From Anser cygnoides (taxonomy: Eukaryota > Chordata > Aves > Anseriformes > Anatidae): a stretch of DNA of 64,000 bases. Positions within the stretch are counted from its first letter, which is position 1; every line of letters starts with the position of its first letter. The stretch covers positions 21,115,501-21,179,500 of the forward strand of contig NC_089883.1 in NCBI RefSeq assembly GCF_040182565.1, given 5' to 3'. The translations under genes were made by a program, and so were the position numbers. A model generated the notes under the pieces. It searched no databases and was not told where the DNA came from. It saw only the letters and a program-made list of their open reading frames with translations. Shown in pieces: positions 1 through 13,950 of the stretch.

Positions 1-2800
1 GAGCAGATTTTTATTGTGCTATAATACTATGTTGGAGCTATTCTTCCTTCTTCATTTTTCTTTGCCTACAGCTACAAGTAAATTTGACATGCCATATTAT
101 TATGTTGTCCTAGTTCACTGTATGTTTACAATATTACCTAAAACCAGAGCCTTTATTTGAAATTGCTGGCAAAAGTGATTTTGCATCATGCCTTTCACTC
201 ATATGAGAATGATGTACAAAATGCTCACAATCATTTGAAAAATAAGTTGAAAAATAAATATTTATTTCTAGTGTTATTACAACTGTGAATCTTCAACTAA
301 CCAAGACAGCCTAGTCAACTTCTTTCTTCAAAAACTCACTGTAGCACTGTGAATAAATACAAGCAGGTAATGGTTATTTTAACCATCAAATGGCTGTTTT
401 GTTCAAAGACACTAAGACGTATGTGAGTATGCAAATTTTGTTCTTAGTTATACTTCTGTAATCCTACTGTTGTCAATCTGATTGCAGAAGCATAACCAGG
501 GAAAAGGAAAAAGTTTCACTTCTACTGATATATCTGCAAGCCTGACTCCATCATCCCAAATTGTTTTATGTATAAAATACCCAAGGGTGGAAATAATTTA
601 ATGTTCCAGCTAATTACTTTTCCAAAAATGAAGTAACCCACAAAGTCCAAATCTTCCTGCACAACTGGGAATTCTGCTGAAGTATTTGCTGTCAGAAGGG
701 ATGGAGGATCCCTAGCTGTATCAGCAAGTTCCGCCTTTAGTAACTCTGCTTGTTGCACATTATTGTTATTGTAAGCTATCAGCTTAAACCACAGGTCAAG
801 TGTGCTTACAGACTCATAGAAATACACTGTAAAAACTAGTCTGATTGCTAATCAGTGAACTATTGTATTTAAACTACACTGTGTTATAATACTGGAATAG
901 GATTATTTCAGTCTTTCAAATGACAGGCAGTATTTTCAGAATGATGTTTCTTTGAGCTTGTTTTGAAATCCAAGAGTTGTAACAAAGCAGTGGCAAGACG
1001 TGTACAATTCACATTAACATCTTAATGTTCATAGGTATAAATGGTAAGGTAACTGTAGATTTAGACAGTACACCCAGGGGGAGATGAACCTCTCTTGTGT
1101 GAAGATCTCTCTGAGATCACTCTTCTTGATTGTGCTGCACCAGTCCAACCGGCCCTAACTCTGGCCCATTGACTTGTGGACTGTTTGGCTCTACCCATTG
1201 ACTCATGCACTGGCTCAAGTGCCACATATATGAAGCATCGTGTTAGTAATGCTCGGCAATATCATGCTCCAATGTCCCCCTGGATCTAGAGGATTCCCTA
1301 CTTGCCTAAATGAATGTACACTGAAATAGGTCTTGAAGTTAATCTTACTGTATGACTGAAGAGCTAAATACCTCTCTCCCCCTGCTATTTTTCTAGAGTA
1401 CTTTCACTGCAGGCAATAGATATGTTACTCACATATCTGAGGGACCAGTTGGCTCAGACTTGCCAAGCATCCCAACCAAGGCTTTGTTTTAATGAGAGAG
1501 TGTTGCATTCTGTGGCTCACAGCTCAATTAGCTGTGGGGTTTTAATATTAATATGCTTGATTAGGAGTCCAGGTAACAGGTAGAGGTGGTTGAACTTCTC
1601 ACAGTTTGAAAATGTGGGGGAAATAATTAAACAGAAGGAAAATGTCAACTTTTTTGTTAATGCCTCTCCACCAACCACTTTGCTTAATTATGAAGTTCTC
1701 CTTTTTAAAATTTGAAAGATTTGTATATATATATTCCACAATTTCATAGCTCTTTCTTTTAAACAATTCTAAAAATGAACCTTTTTCTTCCTACTGTAAC
1801 TTAAGTTTCTCTGCCCAAGGCATGGAACACAAAATATAATAGTGGCTGCAAATGATAACATAGGTTATCTTGGCTTCAGAAGCTTCTTTCAGCTCCTCTC
1901 GTTGGAGAAAATCTTTGGTACTCGAAGATCACACAGTGGAATCCTGACCCACTGAAGGCTCCAGTATATTCAGTTACACTTACAGGTAACAGAATTTAGC
2001 ATTTTTTATGATAAATGTGCACTAAATTGTATCTGTGTAGGTCTTTTTTATAACCTTTTAAAAATCTAACTATTCAACAAGGCAGTATCCAAGTTGTAGA
2101 GAAGCTGTTAAGCATTGCCAATCCTGTTAACATCATTGTGATGAACACAAGTGCAGTACGAGTCATCTGACAACAGGCAGCAGGGCAAACCCTCGTCTTC
2201 CTAAGCAGTTGTACCCACAAAAGTGTAGAACAATCTTTTCATCCTTGTTTTGCAAGTGGAATAGTACCTTTGTCTTCAGAAACATGTAAACTGTCACTGC
2301 CTGAAACATCACGCTGTGCCTTGTCATGCCCGTTTATATGGGACTGATTGTGTAGTACTAATCTAAAGGCTTTGAAACTGCTTCACTTGCTAAATCCAGC
2401 TGAAGACTGAAAAGTGCTCAATAAATCCCTAGAGTGCTTTAACTTTGAAGAATTCTTTTGCAAGCGAGACAAACGGGATTAGTACATGTGGCCTCCCATA
2501 AGGGAGCTCTGGATCTCCCTTTCACTGACAGAGCACCTTTGTCTTTTTTCCTCCCATTGACACATCTTGATTTGAAAGATAAGGAGATCAATAGGTTTAT
2601 AACATCATCTTTTTGGCTTGACCCTAATAAAATATCTGTTGAAATCTCTGTATTACTAGGCCATGATTCTGGGCTTTCTAATTTAGCTGTAAAGCTTGTT
2701 CTGGACAACATTTTTTGATAGGAAAGTGTGCTGAGGTCAGTGGAAGGCTTTCTAATCAATTCCAGTGGCTCTGGATCAGGCTATAAAATTTTATCGTTTT
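1..2800. other. Non-coding AT-rich sequence, no gene seen
   Basis: No reading frame, splice-bounded exon or clear repeat family is visible. At 1164-1220 the motif CCCATTGACT recurs with a spacing of 30 bases, within a stretch of otherwise imperfect repetition, so a small decayed duplication is possible. Short open frames here have no codon bias or recognisable protein content. Seen: absence of signal. Inferred: intergenic or deep intronic DNA. Confidence 0.5.
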
Positions 2801-2858
2801 GTCTTTCTTTCTTTTCTTCTTTCTTTACTCTTTCCTTCCTTCCTTCTTTCCTTTTTCT
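2801..2858. repeat. Polypyrimidine (TTTC/TTCC) microsatellite
   Basis: A CT-only tract mixing TTTC and TTCC units, interrupted by a few other bases. A run of 17 A at 2899-2915 follows about 40 bases later. Simple sequence with no coding meaning. Confidence 0.85.
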
Positions 2859-2915
2859 GTTAAGATTCCAGCCCCATCACTAAATATATTCTACAATTAA
2901 AAAAAAAAAAAAAAA

Positions 2916-5900
2916 GATAAATCTAACGTGATCACTGTAATTAAGGCTATAGAAATCATTTGGCACTCATAAGTATTTTAAATGACTGTTTTTAAATATA
3001 AACCTTATAAGCTGCTAAGGCTAAGCAGCCTGTGATCCCTATGCAGGTACTTTCATCTACGTGCACAAATGGCTTCTAGCCTCCTCTGCATTTACTGAAA
3101 GCACGGGCAACCAGCAGCCCTTATATTCAGAGGAGAAGCAGACTCTCATCTGACATCTGGGAGGTGCAAGCAGGATGAAAAAGCAAGGCCTGATACTCAC
3201 CACTCTTTCCAAACATATATGTCATCATGACCCAGTTTGTAGAAGCAATGGAGGACCATCTTGTATGCTGTACGTTGTCTGCAGAGCTAAGAGAGGGATT
3301 TTGCTGCCAGGGAAAATGCCTGGACAGTTACAGTGCCTGGAAATTTAGCTCATTCATTTTGGAAGTGTTTTAAGTCCATCAAAAAGAATTCCGTACCCAG
3401 AGATGAAAACCCTAGTGACTGAATCACACAAAAGCCCTGCTCAGCCTCTTCAACGCCTAGGGAACACTGGCACCTTCTGAAAGGCAGTTTGCCCATTTTG
3501 GTTGAGCCGAGCACTTACTTCCCCCTGCAGCCATTCTGAAAGACAGACAAGGTGTTCTTGCTCTTGGCCATCCCAGATGAAGACCTGTGCAGAACACATG
3601 AGAAAGCACTGACAATGTTGAGTTTAGCTAGTGATAGCCACTGGTGTGCAAAGGTTGCTTTGGTATTAGTATGGCTGTTCCCAAGTTCTATATAACATTT
3701 GAGCAGCTGAGAGTATTGCTTTAAGAACTGGGAGGTATTCCCTATGCCTTCTTCAGGCTGAGAAAAATCAAAGCCACTTTGTCAAAGGAAATGCTACAAG
3801 CATCCCCACTGCAGGCTCTGACCAAAGTTGAGGCACCCTTCACCCCTTAAATAGGGCCTGGGCCAGTGTACAGAAAGGTTTCATAAGGTTAGGCACAGAG
3901 AAAACTGTAAAGGAGTAAATGAAGTGGATATACCTGGGCAGAACACTAACTGTGCTGATGACACTTCTTGGCAGAGCTGCTTTATGCAGGTGAAGCGATG
4001 CCTGGAGACCCACAAAGAGTAAGGTTAGATAGTCCGTTCTGGTACCTTGCTATACAGAGTAGATATTTGTAGAGAGAGACTGGACTTCAGATACAGTTTT
4101 CTATTTAGCATTCCCTATTCATTCAGTAAGGTGTCTTGCCCCTCATTTGGTCTTCGGTCTCCAGTGAATTTCCTCTGTAACCAGGATTAGTGAATTCTGC
4201 TACCAGGGTTGAGGGCATTTGTGTCTCAGCCTTAGTCTTCTTCCTGTCTGCATGGTCTCTAGAACACAGTGCTTTGTGAAGAACAGGAAATGCTCTGGCC
4301 TGCAGCATTTTTCAAATTATGTTTAGCACAGAGGAAAAGCATCTTTGATGGCTCTGCAGAGTCCATTCTGAGATAGAGTAGACATTTACATTGCTATAGT
4401 TTAAAAAGTTAATGGCATACAGCTTTAAAACTAGCTACCTAGATAGTGACATGACAGATTTTAAGTGGCTTTAAGCCTCTCTAATGTAAACAGTACTAAT
4501 GATAAAAAATATATATTTCAAGCTCTCTCTCTCTCTCTCTTTTTTTTTTTTTTTCCCTTAGGGGAAACCCTGCAAAGATGGCAAATGTGCATCTTTAATT
4601 TTTCTGTCACTTTACAGAAAGGCAGCAAAACATGCAGAAGAAAAGCCTTTCTCTCTGGCTGGTTTCCCAAATGTACTTTGAGTTACCAACCACATTTAAG
4701 AGGCTGCTGGAGCTTCTTTGTACATTAAGAAAGTGCTGAAACAGAAAAAGCATTGAGCAGAATATGCAATGACTTTGTCACAATTATGGGCATCAAACAC
4801 AGGGTTTTCAGACACAATTCTTTATCCTGCAGATGTTTCAGCTCAGTGTGTTGATCAGCACATTGCCCCAGGAAATTGCCTGGCTGATCAAAAAGTGTCT
4901 GTGTGCTCCCCTTACACAAACCCAGCATAGCCTTTTCAGGACAGCTACTAGTTTGAGTATACTGGAGCTAGCAAAATTGTAGATGAGCAATTGAAACATT
5001 TCACTGGTACACCTTGACTCCTTAGAGAAGCTGAATCTGTAGTAAGCAAAAATACTGTTCATTGCAAGTAAAATTCAGCACTTACGATGTGTGTAGGATT
5101 GTAATCTTTGCCTCTTTGTATAATGATATCCCATGGGAAAAAATTGCCTTTGGAGATATTGGGAGATATAAGCTCAGTCATTGCAACATTTAGTTTTCCT
5201 TTCAACATGCTGTAAATATAATTAATCCATAAGTGATAATTTTCATGGTACTATAGATGCAAGACAAAGTCCTGTCCTGGTACTCTCTCTTTCCCTTAGG
5301 TGAATTCATGTCAGAAGAAAATTTAGTTTTATCTCTGTATTGTCTCCTCTGCTAGAACAGTAACCACCATATAAACAAACAAAAAAACTGGTGGAGTGTT
5401 ATTTGTTTCTATACCAATTAATATCTTTCCTTCTTCACCAATGTGATCAGTGAATTTGTGTCTTTTCTTTGCCAGATACCTGCCTTGTGTCATTGTGATT
5501 TTAAGTTTTGAAGATGCTGAGGACCAGCAGCAGCTCCTGCAAACTTCATTGGCAGCTGGGAAGAATCAACAGTGAGAATTCATCCTATGGGTGAGCACTC
5601 AATGGAGTTCCCATTACATTCTTATAATGACAAGACTTCAAATCACTGTTTGCCTCCCCCTATCGGTCTGATGATTAAGGGTTGAACATTTGGGTCTGGG
5701 TTCACCCACTTAGGTCTCTGGGCATTTACTTGAGACATCAGGTTGATTGTTCAATGCCCAGGAAGTCACTGCTACAGGGAAGATTAGTTAGCAGCAGGCT
5801 GAATTGCCCATCAGAAGAACCTCCATCCCTCTCTGTGTCTCTGTTTCTATCTCCCTGCTGGCATCTCAGACCAGCGCCTATCATTAATGAGATGACTCTA

Positions 5901-8900
5901 TTTTCATAATGTGTTAGGGAAAACAGACTTTTGCCAAGGAAGCACTAGTTGGTGCACAGGTAAAATCAACACTTGTGGACAGCGAAAAGGTGGGCCTGTA
6001 CCTGCTTCTTGAGGAGCAGAGGAGAACAAGGAAGGATTTGTTCCTTCTCCCCAGTATCCTCACCTAATGTTCTTCCAACCCAGATAGGCCAAGCTAGAGG
6101 GAAAAGTAAAGAAGCAGAATATTTCTCTGCCTTGCAAAAGAGACAAAAACAAAATGTGACTCTTCTACTCGCTGTTTCATAGGGAGGCAACATGTGGCCA
6201 TAATTCAGTCTAGTGCTTACTCATTATTTCTACAGAGCATTTGCACTTTTGTTCAGAAATTTCATAATTTCATTTGGTAAATCTGATGTGTTCTACTGTG
6301 GAACAAAATGGAAGTTCATTAGAGAAATTGTAAGGCTGAAGCCTTTTTACCTCAGAACAAGCCTTTGGATTTTGTTAATCAGGTACATTTTTCATTTACA
6401 CTTATAAGCATTTGACAAGTAATCAGCTTTGGAAGGAGTATGATTTACTGCTGCCATCCGGGTTTGTTCTATTAATAACAGTAATAATGTTTGGCACTGC
6501 TACACCCAGTGTAAGCAAAGGGTAGAACAGATTTCCCAAGTGCTAGCTGCCTGAGTGTGGTTTTCCATGTCCTGCTGAGAAGGGTTTGCCAGGGCCAGGC
6601 CTGTTGGGATCAAAAGGATGTGGATAAACAAGAGCAGAGACTTTGTGCAAGTTTGTCATTGTGTTCAAGGGTGGATTATTGAGTTTGCTGGGATTTCTCC
6701 TATTTTATTTCTCTCAGATGGATTTAATTGAGACTTTGAGCTTTTCAATTTAGTGCTGTGAAATGATTTAATTTTTGAAGAGAAATTTGAGTAGAATTCT
6801 GTTTAAAAAGTGTTGAAAATTGTCTTCAACTTTTTCTAGCAGAAAATTAAGTACTCATTGAGGTGTTCCTTTTTTTTTTTTTTCTTTCACAGAAGGTGTT
6901 TGTTTTCCTTCAAAAGTAAAGATCTGTTTTCATTAAAAGAACAAAAACCTGGAAACATTTGTTTGTGTTGTAAATCCCCTCCCATAACAATCTGAGGTGA
7001 GATGTGCAAACTTTCAGTATTTTCAGGGAGGTGGGAAGGAAGATACAAGAAAGGAATTTCAAAAAAAAAAAAAAAAAGGTGCATCTGTACACTTTGCAAG
7101 AATGCGGTCATGTCCTGGGTCTGTACATGCTTTTCTTTATTGCAAAACTGTTTTTGGTCCAGATACGTAACAAGTTGCAGTGGAAACAATCCTTGCCAGG
7201 TCCATTTCAGCACTTCTGGGTATCGGTTACTTTTTCCATAGTTAGTATATAAAGGATCAATAGTTTCCTTTCTAACTCAGTTATGCAGGGAGTCCAGACA
7301 AGATTAAGAGCTGTTTGACTGACAGATGAACAACTTTACCATTAAACAAATGTGAATTACTCACATACATGAGAGCCCTTACCTGTTGAACTGGAGCAGG
7401 TATTCACTGTGCATCAGTGCAGCATTCCTTTTTTATGGGTGACTGCTTAAACAGTGTGGCTGTGACCTGTGCGGTCTGGCTGGTGGAACGTGACAGGTCT
7501 CAGAGGGCTGCAAAGGTTATGTGCCATTTTGATTATTTTATTCAGTTTGATTCCTAGCTTTTCCAAGCTGCAGTCTAGTCCTTTTCTGAAATCTTTGTGA
7601 TGGCTGTGTCATCTCACAGAACTACTGCCAACTCTTTATTCATGTATTTACTACTTTATTTGAGAACTGTTTTCCTTTCAGGTATACCAGTTTGGAACAA
7701 AAATATTTTTTTTATAATGCACTTGAGTGTTTTTCATTTTGTGTGAATACAAAGTTTGGTCTCTCTTTTCATCCTTTCTATCACAACCTTTGTAATATAT
7801 TTGATTGATAGATTTTATTACTATGGCTACTCCTATTTTGTACAGCAGATTTTATTTGTGAGAGTAATATCATGCTCTGCCCTCATTCAGCCTACTTTGT
7901 TTATTACTGTTTATTGTGGTGGTGTTTTTTTTTCTACTGCTTTCCTTAAAAACAAGCTTGCTGCAGAATAAGGAGCCTCTCGTATCTTTAAATCCATGGT
8001 GTTCTGTACTGCTACCTTACAGTGAAGAATCTTATACACTGAAATACCAAGAAATTTTGCTGCCTGCAAGCATTCAGAAATGAAAATCACAGAGAGCTTC
8101 CATCTTTTGAAGTCTTTTTTTTTTTCCCCTTAATTTTCAAAACTCTTTATTTGAAAAAAAAATCTTGCTGGGCAAGTCACAGTGATTTACTTGCATGCTG
8201 CAGGCTGATTTAGGATGCTTATTCGATCAGTGTGCTTCTAATGACACTAGAAATACCGTAATGGATGGAACATTCCTGGCCTGTTCTAAATTGGATTAGA
8301 TGGTTTACTAATGTAATACTGGCAAGCCAAATCAGCCTGTGATGCCATGGGGATTAATCTATAGGGAATATGTGATCTCTAATGCCCATGTGCTAGCTGA
8401 AGTACAGTCATATCTTTTGATTTAATAAACCATTTTCACATTTCCCAACGGTATGTGTGTCTTTGAGTAGGATGAGCTAATTGGTAAAACCACACTTTTT
8501 AAACGAAGCTTCATAACTTGCTGCTAAATGGAAGAATACTAAGTACTTCAGTCTTAAAAGATTTGAATGCTGTTTACACTATTTGTCTTTGATAGCTCAA
8601 ATGCTAAGTGCAATGCAAAAATTTGGTGTTCTCTGTTAAAAGACCAAATTAATGATGCTGATATATCTTATAAAATGTTCATTCATTACTTAATTAAGGA
8701 GTCATAGAAGGTACACATCTTAGTAAGTCCAGTATATTAGATCTGGCTTCATTCTGGTCATCACATGATTCCATTCAAATTAACTCTTGATATACAGACG
8801 TTTACAAATTGATGATCAAAGAAATTATTAGGAAGTAGATTGAGAAACAAGGAAAAATTGCACAGTGCTTCATTCTTGGGTGTCACTCATTAGCACTGCA

Positions 8901-9210
8901 CTGGTTGCTGATGTGCTCGCTGCAGATGTGCATAACCAGTGGGTGGCAGATGGATTGTGCAGGTAGCAGAGAGGCACAGCAGAAAGAATGAGAACTGCAG
9001 AATTACAATGCCAAAGCTTCCTCTCGGTTTAGATACATCTTAGTGCACTTGTACTAATAAATAGCTTTTGCTAAACTGAATGTAAAATGTTTTCATTATG
9101 CCCAAGTATTTTTGCTGTTAAATCAATCATCCTATACAAAATGCAATATGCTATAATTTTGTGACTGGTTTGATAACAGAAGTAGTCTTCTGGTTAAATT
9201 AATAAGTTAA
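2916..9210. other. Non-coding sequence with short simple repeats
   Basis: No gene is visible. It holds a (CT)n run followed by T at about 4523-4554, A/T homopolymers near 6871-6883 and 7061-7077, and otherwise unique AT-rich DNA. The stretch 8195-8400 looks less decayed than its surroundings and contains several homeodomain-type TAAT/ATTA cores, but conservation cannot be judged from one sequence. Confidence 0.5.
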
Positions 9211-9212
9211 TG

Positions 9213-9276
9213 CATATATACACACTGTATATATGTATATATATATGTGTGTGTGTGTGTATATATATATATATGT
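9213..9276. repeat. (TA)n/(TG)n compound microsatellite
   Basis: Alternating ATATAT, GTGTGTGT and ATATAT blocks in one continuous purine-pyrimidine alternating tract. The central TG block is a typical Z-DNA-prone sequence. A 13-base C run follows separately at 9521-9533. Confidence 0.9.
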
Positions 9277-12200
9277 AAAATATGTCTCCTGGCTATAATT
9301 GCCTTAATTCCAATAGTCATGGTATAACGTACAGAGACCTGAAATAAAATATTTCCCTTTCACTTTTCCCCTTGACTTAGCAGTACTTCAGACTTCCATG
9401 CAGGTGACATAAACATGAGACAATACCTAAGACAATATTCTTTACCTTCTTCCGAAAATAAGAAATTTTCCCCACCAAAGTATGTGCCACACATCTTAGA
9501 CAGACACATCTCAACATGCACCCCCCCCCCCCCAGATCTGTGACAGATATTAAATTGAATATTGGGACTAACACCTGGATTTGACACACTTACTATATTG
9601 CATAACACAGGTAGGATTACAGGATTTCCAGTGGTTTGTTTTGAACTATGTACCACATGGAAGCATGTGTTTCTAACCTAGCCACTCAGAAAAAAACAGA
9701 TCATAAAACAATGACATGCTGGTATACAGGAAAATTATTTTAGATCTGTTTCATGGTTTAAAGAATTTATTTTTATAAATATTTCTGTCGTTCCAAGGTC
9801 TTTTCGAAGTGAATAAATCTATTTGAAAAATGCTTTGAAAAACAGTACCATAAAAACAATGAGATTCCTAAAATTTTGTCCAAAAACCTTTTCCAAGAAG
9901 CAACATAAACAGAAAGCATGAGAGTATTTACTAGTCTTTGTCATATATTTTGGATGATTTATGCAATCTCTGTATAGCCAAATATTGAAATGTCAGTCAG
10001 TACAATCATCAGTACATCATTCTGCGTCAGAGCTTGACTCCTCACCTACTGATTTTTTAATTAGAGTGGGCTTTAGGTATATTTGCTTCAAATGGCAATC
10101 TAACAGATATATCAAAGAAACTCAGACTGTTTTTAGCTTCACAGCTGTTTTAAGTGGCAGGAGATGTTTGATCTTCTTACTGCCACTGAAACACTGAAAG
10201 TTGTCTTATCCTTCATTAGACTAGTTATCTTCAGCTGGCATTTTTAAAATAGAATGTTTTTTAACTGGTACTGAGTCATCATGACTTTTGCACTAAGTTC
10301 CTCAGGTTCCCCTGAAAGTCTTGTCTCACTGTAATGTTATGTATCTCTGTTTCCCACTTTGTTTTGGTATACAGGCCAGAATCTCACTATAAGATGATCT
10401 GCGTATATGAGGAGATATAATATTAAGGAGACACTTGTAGAGATTATTTCCTTTGGCTAGTTTGGCCAATCATGATTTTTTTTCCAGCAGGGAACTTCCT
10501 GATAGACAGGACAGCTGTCCTTTGACTTATGCTACTAGCTATAAAACTTTTCCAGCAGGGTAAGACACTTGTGGTTGTAAATCAATTTTAGTAGAACCAG
10601 CATTCAATACTTGTTGTGTTAGTACACTACTGACATGAAGGGACACCTTTTCAAATACAATTGCTTGAATTGTGCACAAACATTTGTGTGCATGGACAGC
10701 CACTGAGTTTTGTATTTGTTTGTCTGTGTGAACACATGCTGGCTGTTCTGTCTTCAGGAAGTACATCTGAGATGCTGATGTACTGGAAATTTGACACTGA
10801 AGGATATGTATCATCTCTGACATGTGAGTGTTGCTGTTATGCTGTAAATTTTGTCTGTAGCAGAGTTAGACAATTTAGAAGAGAAGTACGATTAGAAATA
10901 AAGTTATTAGTTAACAGGTAGAAAGCATGCCAAATGCAGTCATGAAATAAATATGTTTGAGTTTTTTTGAGTAATGAACGATAGCCTAAGAATTATCAAT
11001 GGAGCAATGTTACACATTAAAGTATATAAATATATTTTTGGCTGTTGGCATACATCTATGTAGTGCAGACATTCCTGATAATCTGATAGAGCAGAGGCTA
11101 CACAGACTTTGTATCATACCCACATGGAGCCCCATGAGTCTGACTAGTGGCAGGTACCTAAAATCTGCTGAAGAAAAATAATAAACTTATCTATGTAATT
11201 ATTTATCCCATGTGCAGTGTTGATAAACTTATGATGAATGCATTTTTTTTGAGCTTGTCATATAGTGATTTGCAAGAAATAACCACTTTGAATGGAACTG
11301 AAATTAACAGGGAGAAGTGTTACATTTCCAAATGCCACAGCAACATCAAGACCTTGTGCTGTGACTTCAGTGACTGGGATGCTTTGGTCTGTGTCTAGTA
11401 ATTCCAAAAAGCTGTTATTTTGAGGGCATGTTTTACAACAACTTTAACATCGAAGCATCTGCGTTATCTCAAGCTGAAAATGAAAGGTCCACGTTTTGGA
11501 CAGTGATAGAGACATCCTAAGTTTCTGAACTGAAATCATAGAAATGAAAATGTAGCTATTACACAGCTCTATGTATACAGAACTAATATATACAGAATAT
11601 ATTTACTTTGATTTTGGGATTCATTTCCCTGTGTTCTGTCCAATAGTAGTTTAAACTTCTGAGACTCTTTAAAGACCCTGCCATAAATCCATTGCTGCCA
11701 TTTTCCACAACTCCACAGGGCCATTAGAAAACAGGCTTTGAAACCCCTGCTCGCCAGTATGTGCATATAAGCAGTCTGAAATCTCTTCTATCTTTTCCCA
11801 CTGTCCAAGCCTTATAACTGATTCCAGAGACGCCTGACTTTACTGATGAAGAGCTATAATAAATAGTTCCAATAAACATTTCCAGAAGTATTCTGATGGT
11901 ACTCAGAGCCATGTAAAGGTTTAGTCAGTAAAGAGGTACAACCCAGCAGTACTTCACCATCGCTAAACTGCCAGGAAGATAAGCATAGAGATGCTGAGCA
12001 TGTTACAATGCACATTGCCAAGCACACCGTGCCTTGTGCAAGAGAGGAAGAAAGGCTATAGGATGGTGATGATGACTTAGAACAGCAGAGGAATAATGTT
12101 CTGGTTTTGCATTCCACCACTTTGTACTCCTTGACTTTCAGAAATGACCATTTCATAAAAGTTGTATTTGCTTTCCTTTGATTTACAATTATTGAAATTT

Positions 12201-13430
12201 TAATAAGGATTGTGCAGGGACTCCAGACATCACATATTGTCAGTGAGAAATTATAACTTTATTGCAGCACACACTGACAGCCAACTCATAAAAATGAATG
12301 ACATTCTGTATCATAACATCTCGTAGGCTGTTCAGCATGTTAATAGCTCACTTCATCTTTCTTTAGCATAATGAGGCAGACAGTGTACCAATATTCAACG
12401 TGAAAATGAAGATTAAGAAAATTTGAATTGAAGCAAGAAACTAGCATTTAGCAGAGGTTCAGGCAACATTCAGATAAAAAGTTTCAATTAAAGTACTGTT
12501 AGAGAGTCCTTTATCACTGAAGCAAAGCTTTGTTACCAAAGACCAACACTAACGACAAAAAATGTCTGTTTCCAGCTGTACTTAGCTTTTGAAATACTAC
12601 TTCTGAAAGGATCTGAAGTCTTTGTCTTATCCCATCAGATAATACTTTTTTTTATAGACTCAATTGTATAAGGTTAGATCAATTTATAATAAGCTATTTT
12701 TTTCATAATAGATCAAACTAGAAAAGTAGAAACTATTCAGGAAAGAGAGCAGACAGTTTTAAGGCTAACTCAGAGCATGCTTTTTTGCTATTCTAAAAAT
12801 GGATAAAAACATTTAGTAGCCAATGAACAAACTATTTCCATATAAAACACTGATTACAACATATGAGTGTCTCTGAAGTAGGATATTAGGAAAAGGATAT
12901 TCATAGATCTACTTCAACTCCAAGAGATGCAGTTACAACAGCAATATTTTTGGCACAGAGTACTACTTGAAGATATAAAGAAATGTAAAGCAAAGCCTCA
13001 TAGCTGATGATCTGTCATTTTTCATTACAGATTGCTTTTTTTGCTACTTTTATTGGCAGTTCTTAATGTACCTACCTGAACACAGACACAACTATCCATT
13101 TACTATCTCAAATACAGCACTAATAATTAATAAATGACTCCTTAGTCACTAGGAGGCCTTGTTAAGATAACACTGTGACTCACTACACTCAAGTACGAGT
13201 GTATGTCTCCATAGTATGAACTTGAATCAATCAACTGTAAATATTTGTAAACTGTAAAGAGTAAAATTACTCAGCTAAGGTTGCTGCTGCCTTTAATTTT
13301 GGTGATGATCAACTACAAAATCTCACTTTAGCTTTGTAAGGACTCCTTCTTCAGCTCTGAAAGTATCAAAATTAAAGATACATAAAGCTTTGTAAAATTC
13401 CTAAAACTAATACTTTTCCTTTTTCAAAAT
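9277..13430. other. Non-coding sequence, no gene seen
   Basis: Apart from the C13 run at 9521-9533, nothing stands out. Open frames are under 105 codons on both strands and have no recognisable domain. I see no paired splice signals enclosing a plausible exon. Confidence 0.5.
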
Positions 13431-13439
13431 ACATGCGCT

Positions 13440-13950
13440 TTTGAAACAATTTTTAATGGATCTGCATTATCTAGTGCAATGCCTGAGCCAGCTGTAGTTC
13501 CCTTGCTGTGGAAACATGTATTGTACCTGTGGGAGGGAGTGCACCCCACTACCTGGGTAGAGAACAGGAGGTTGATATTCCTCCCTCGAACAGGTGAGCA
13601 GGTTGCGTCCTTTATCACCTTGGAGGGGTCTTTCCAGTGGAGTCTCTGTGTGAAAAATGCAGATGAGTACAATGTTTCTTCCATCTCAGAAATACTTGTG
13701 ACTAACCAGCTTACTTTGGGATCTGTGGTCACCAGTGGTGAAGGTTATGAATGCTCCAGGGCATCAGTCCCAGCTAGACGGCCTGCTACAGAGAGTGGCC
13801 ACAGCCAGGACAAAGTGATTTTGTTTCAAATCCCTAAGATAAAGGGGATAACTTCATCAGGCTTCTCTTTTACCTCTATACAAACCAAGAAACAATTTCT
13901 TCTGAGCACTTCCATAACATCTGACACCTGTAATGTTGTCAGCTGAGGTA
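13440..13950. other. Moderately GC-rich block open on both strands
   Basis: A 155-codon frame on + (13479-13946) and a 102-codon frame on - (13424-13732) overlap in a block richer in G and C than its flanks. Neither translation shows a domain, signal peptide or membrane segment that I recognise. No splice sites clearly delimit an exon. It could be an old transposon fragment, a decayed retrocopy, or a conserved non-coding block. I call no gene here. Confidence 0.3.

Noticed and set aside
5475..5590. Possible exon after a CTTTGCCAG acceptor
   Set aside because: The downstream frame is short and broken (it meets TGA soon after), and there is no consensus donor at a sensible distance, so the acceptor is probably a chance match.
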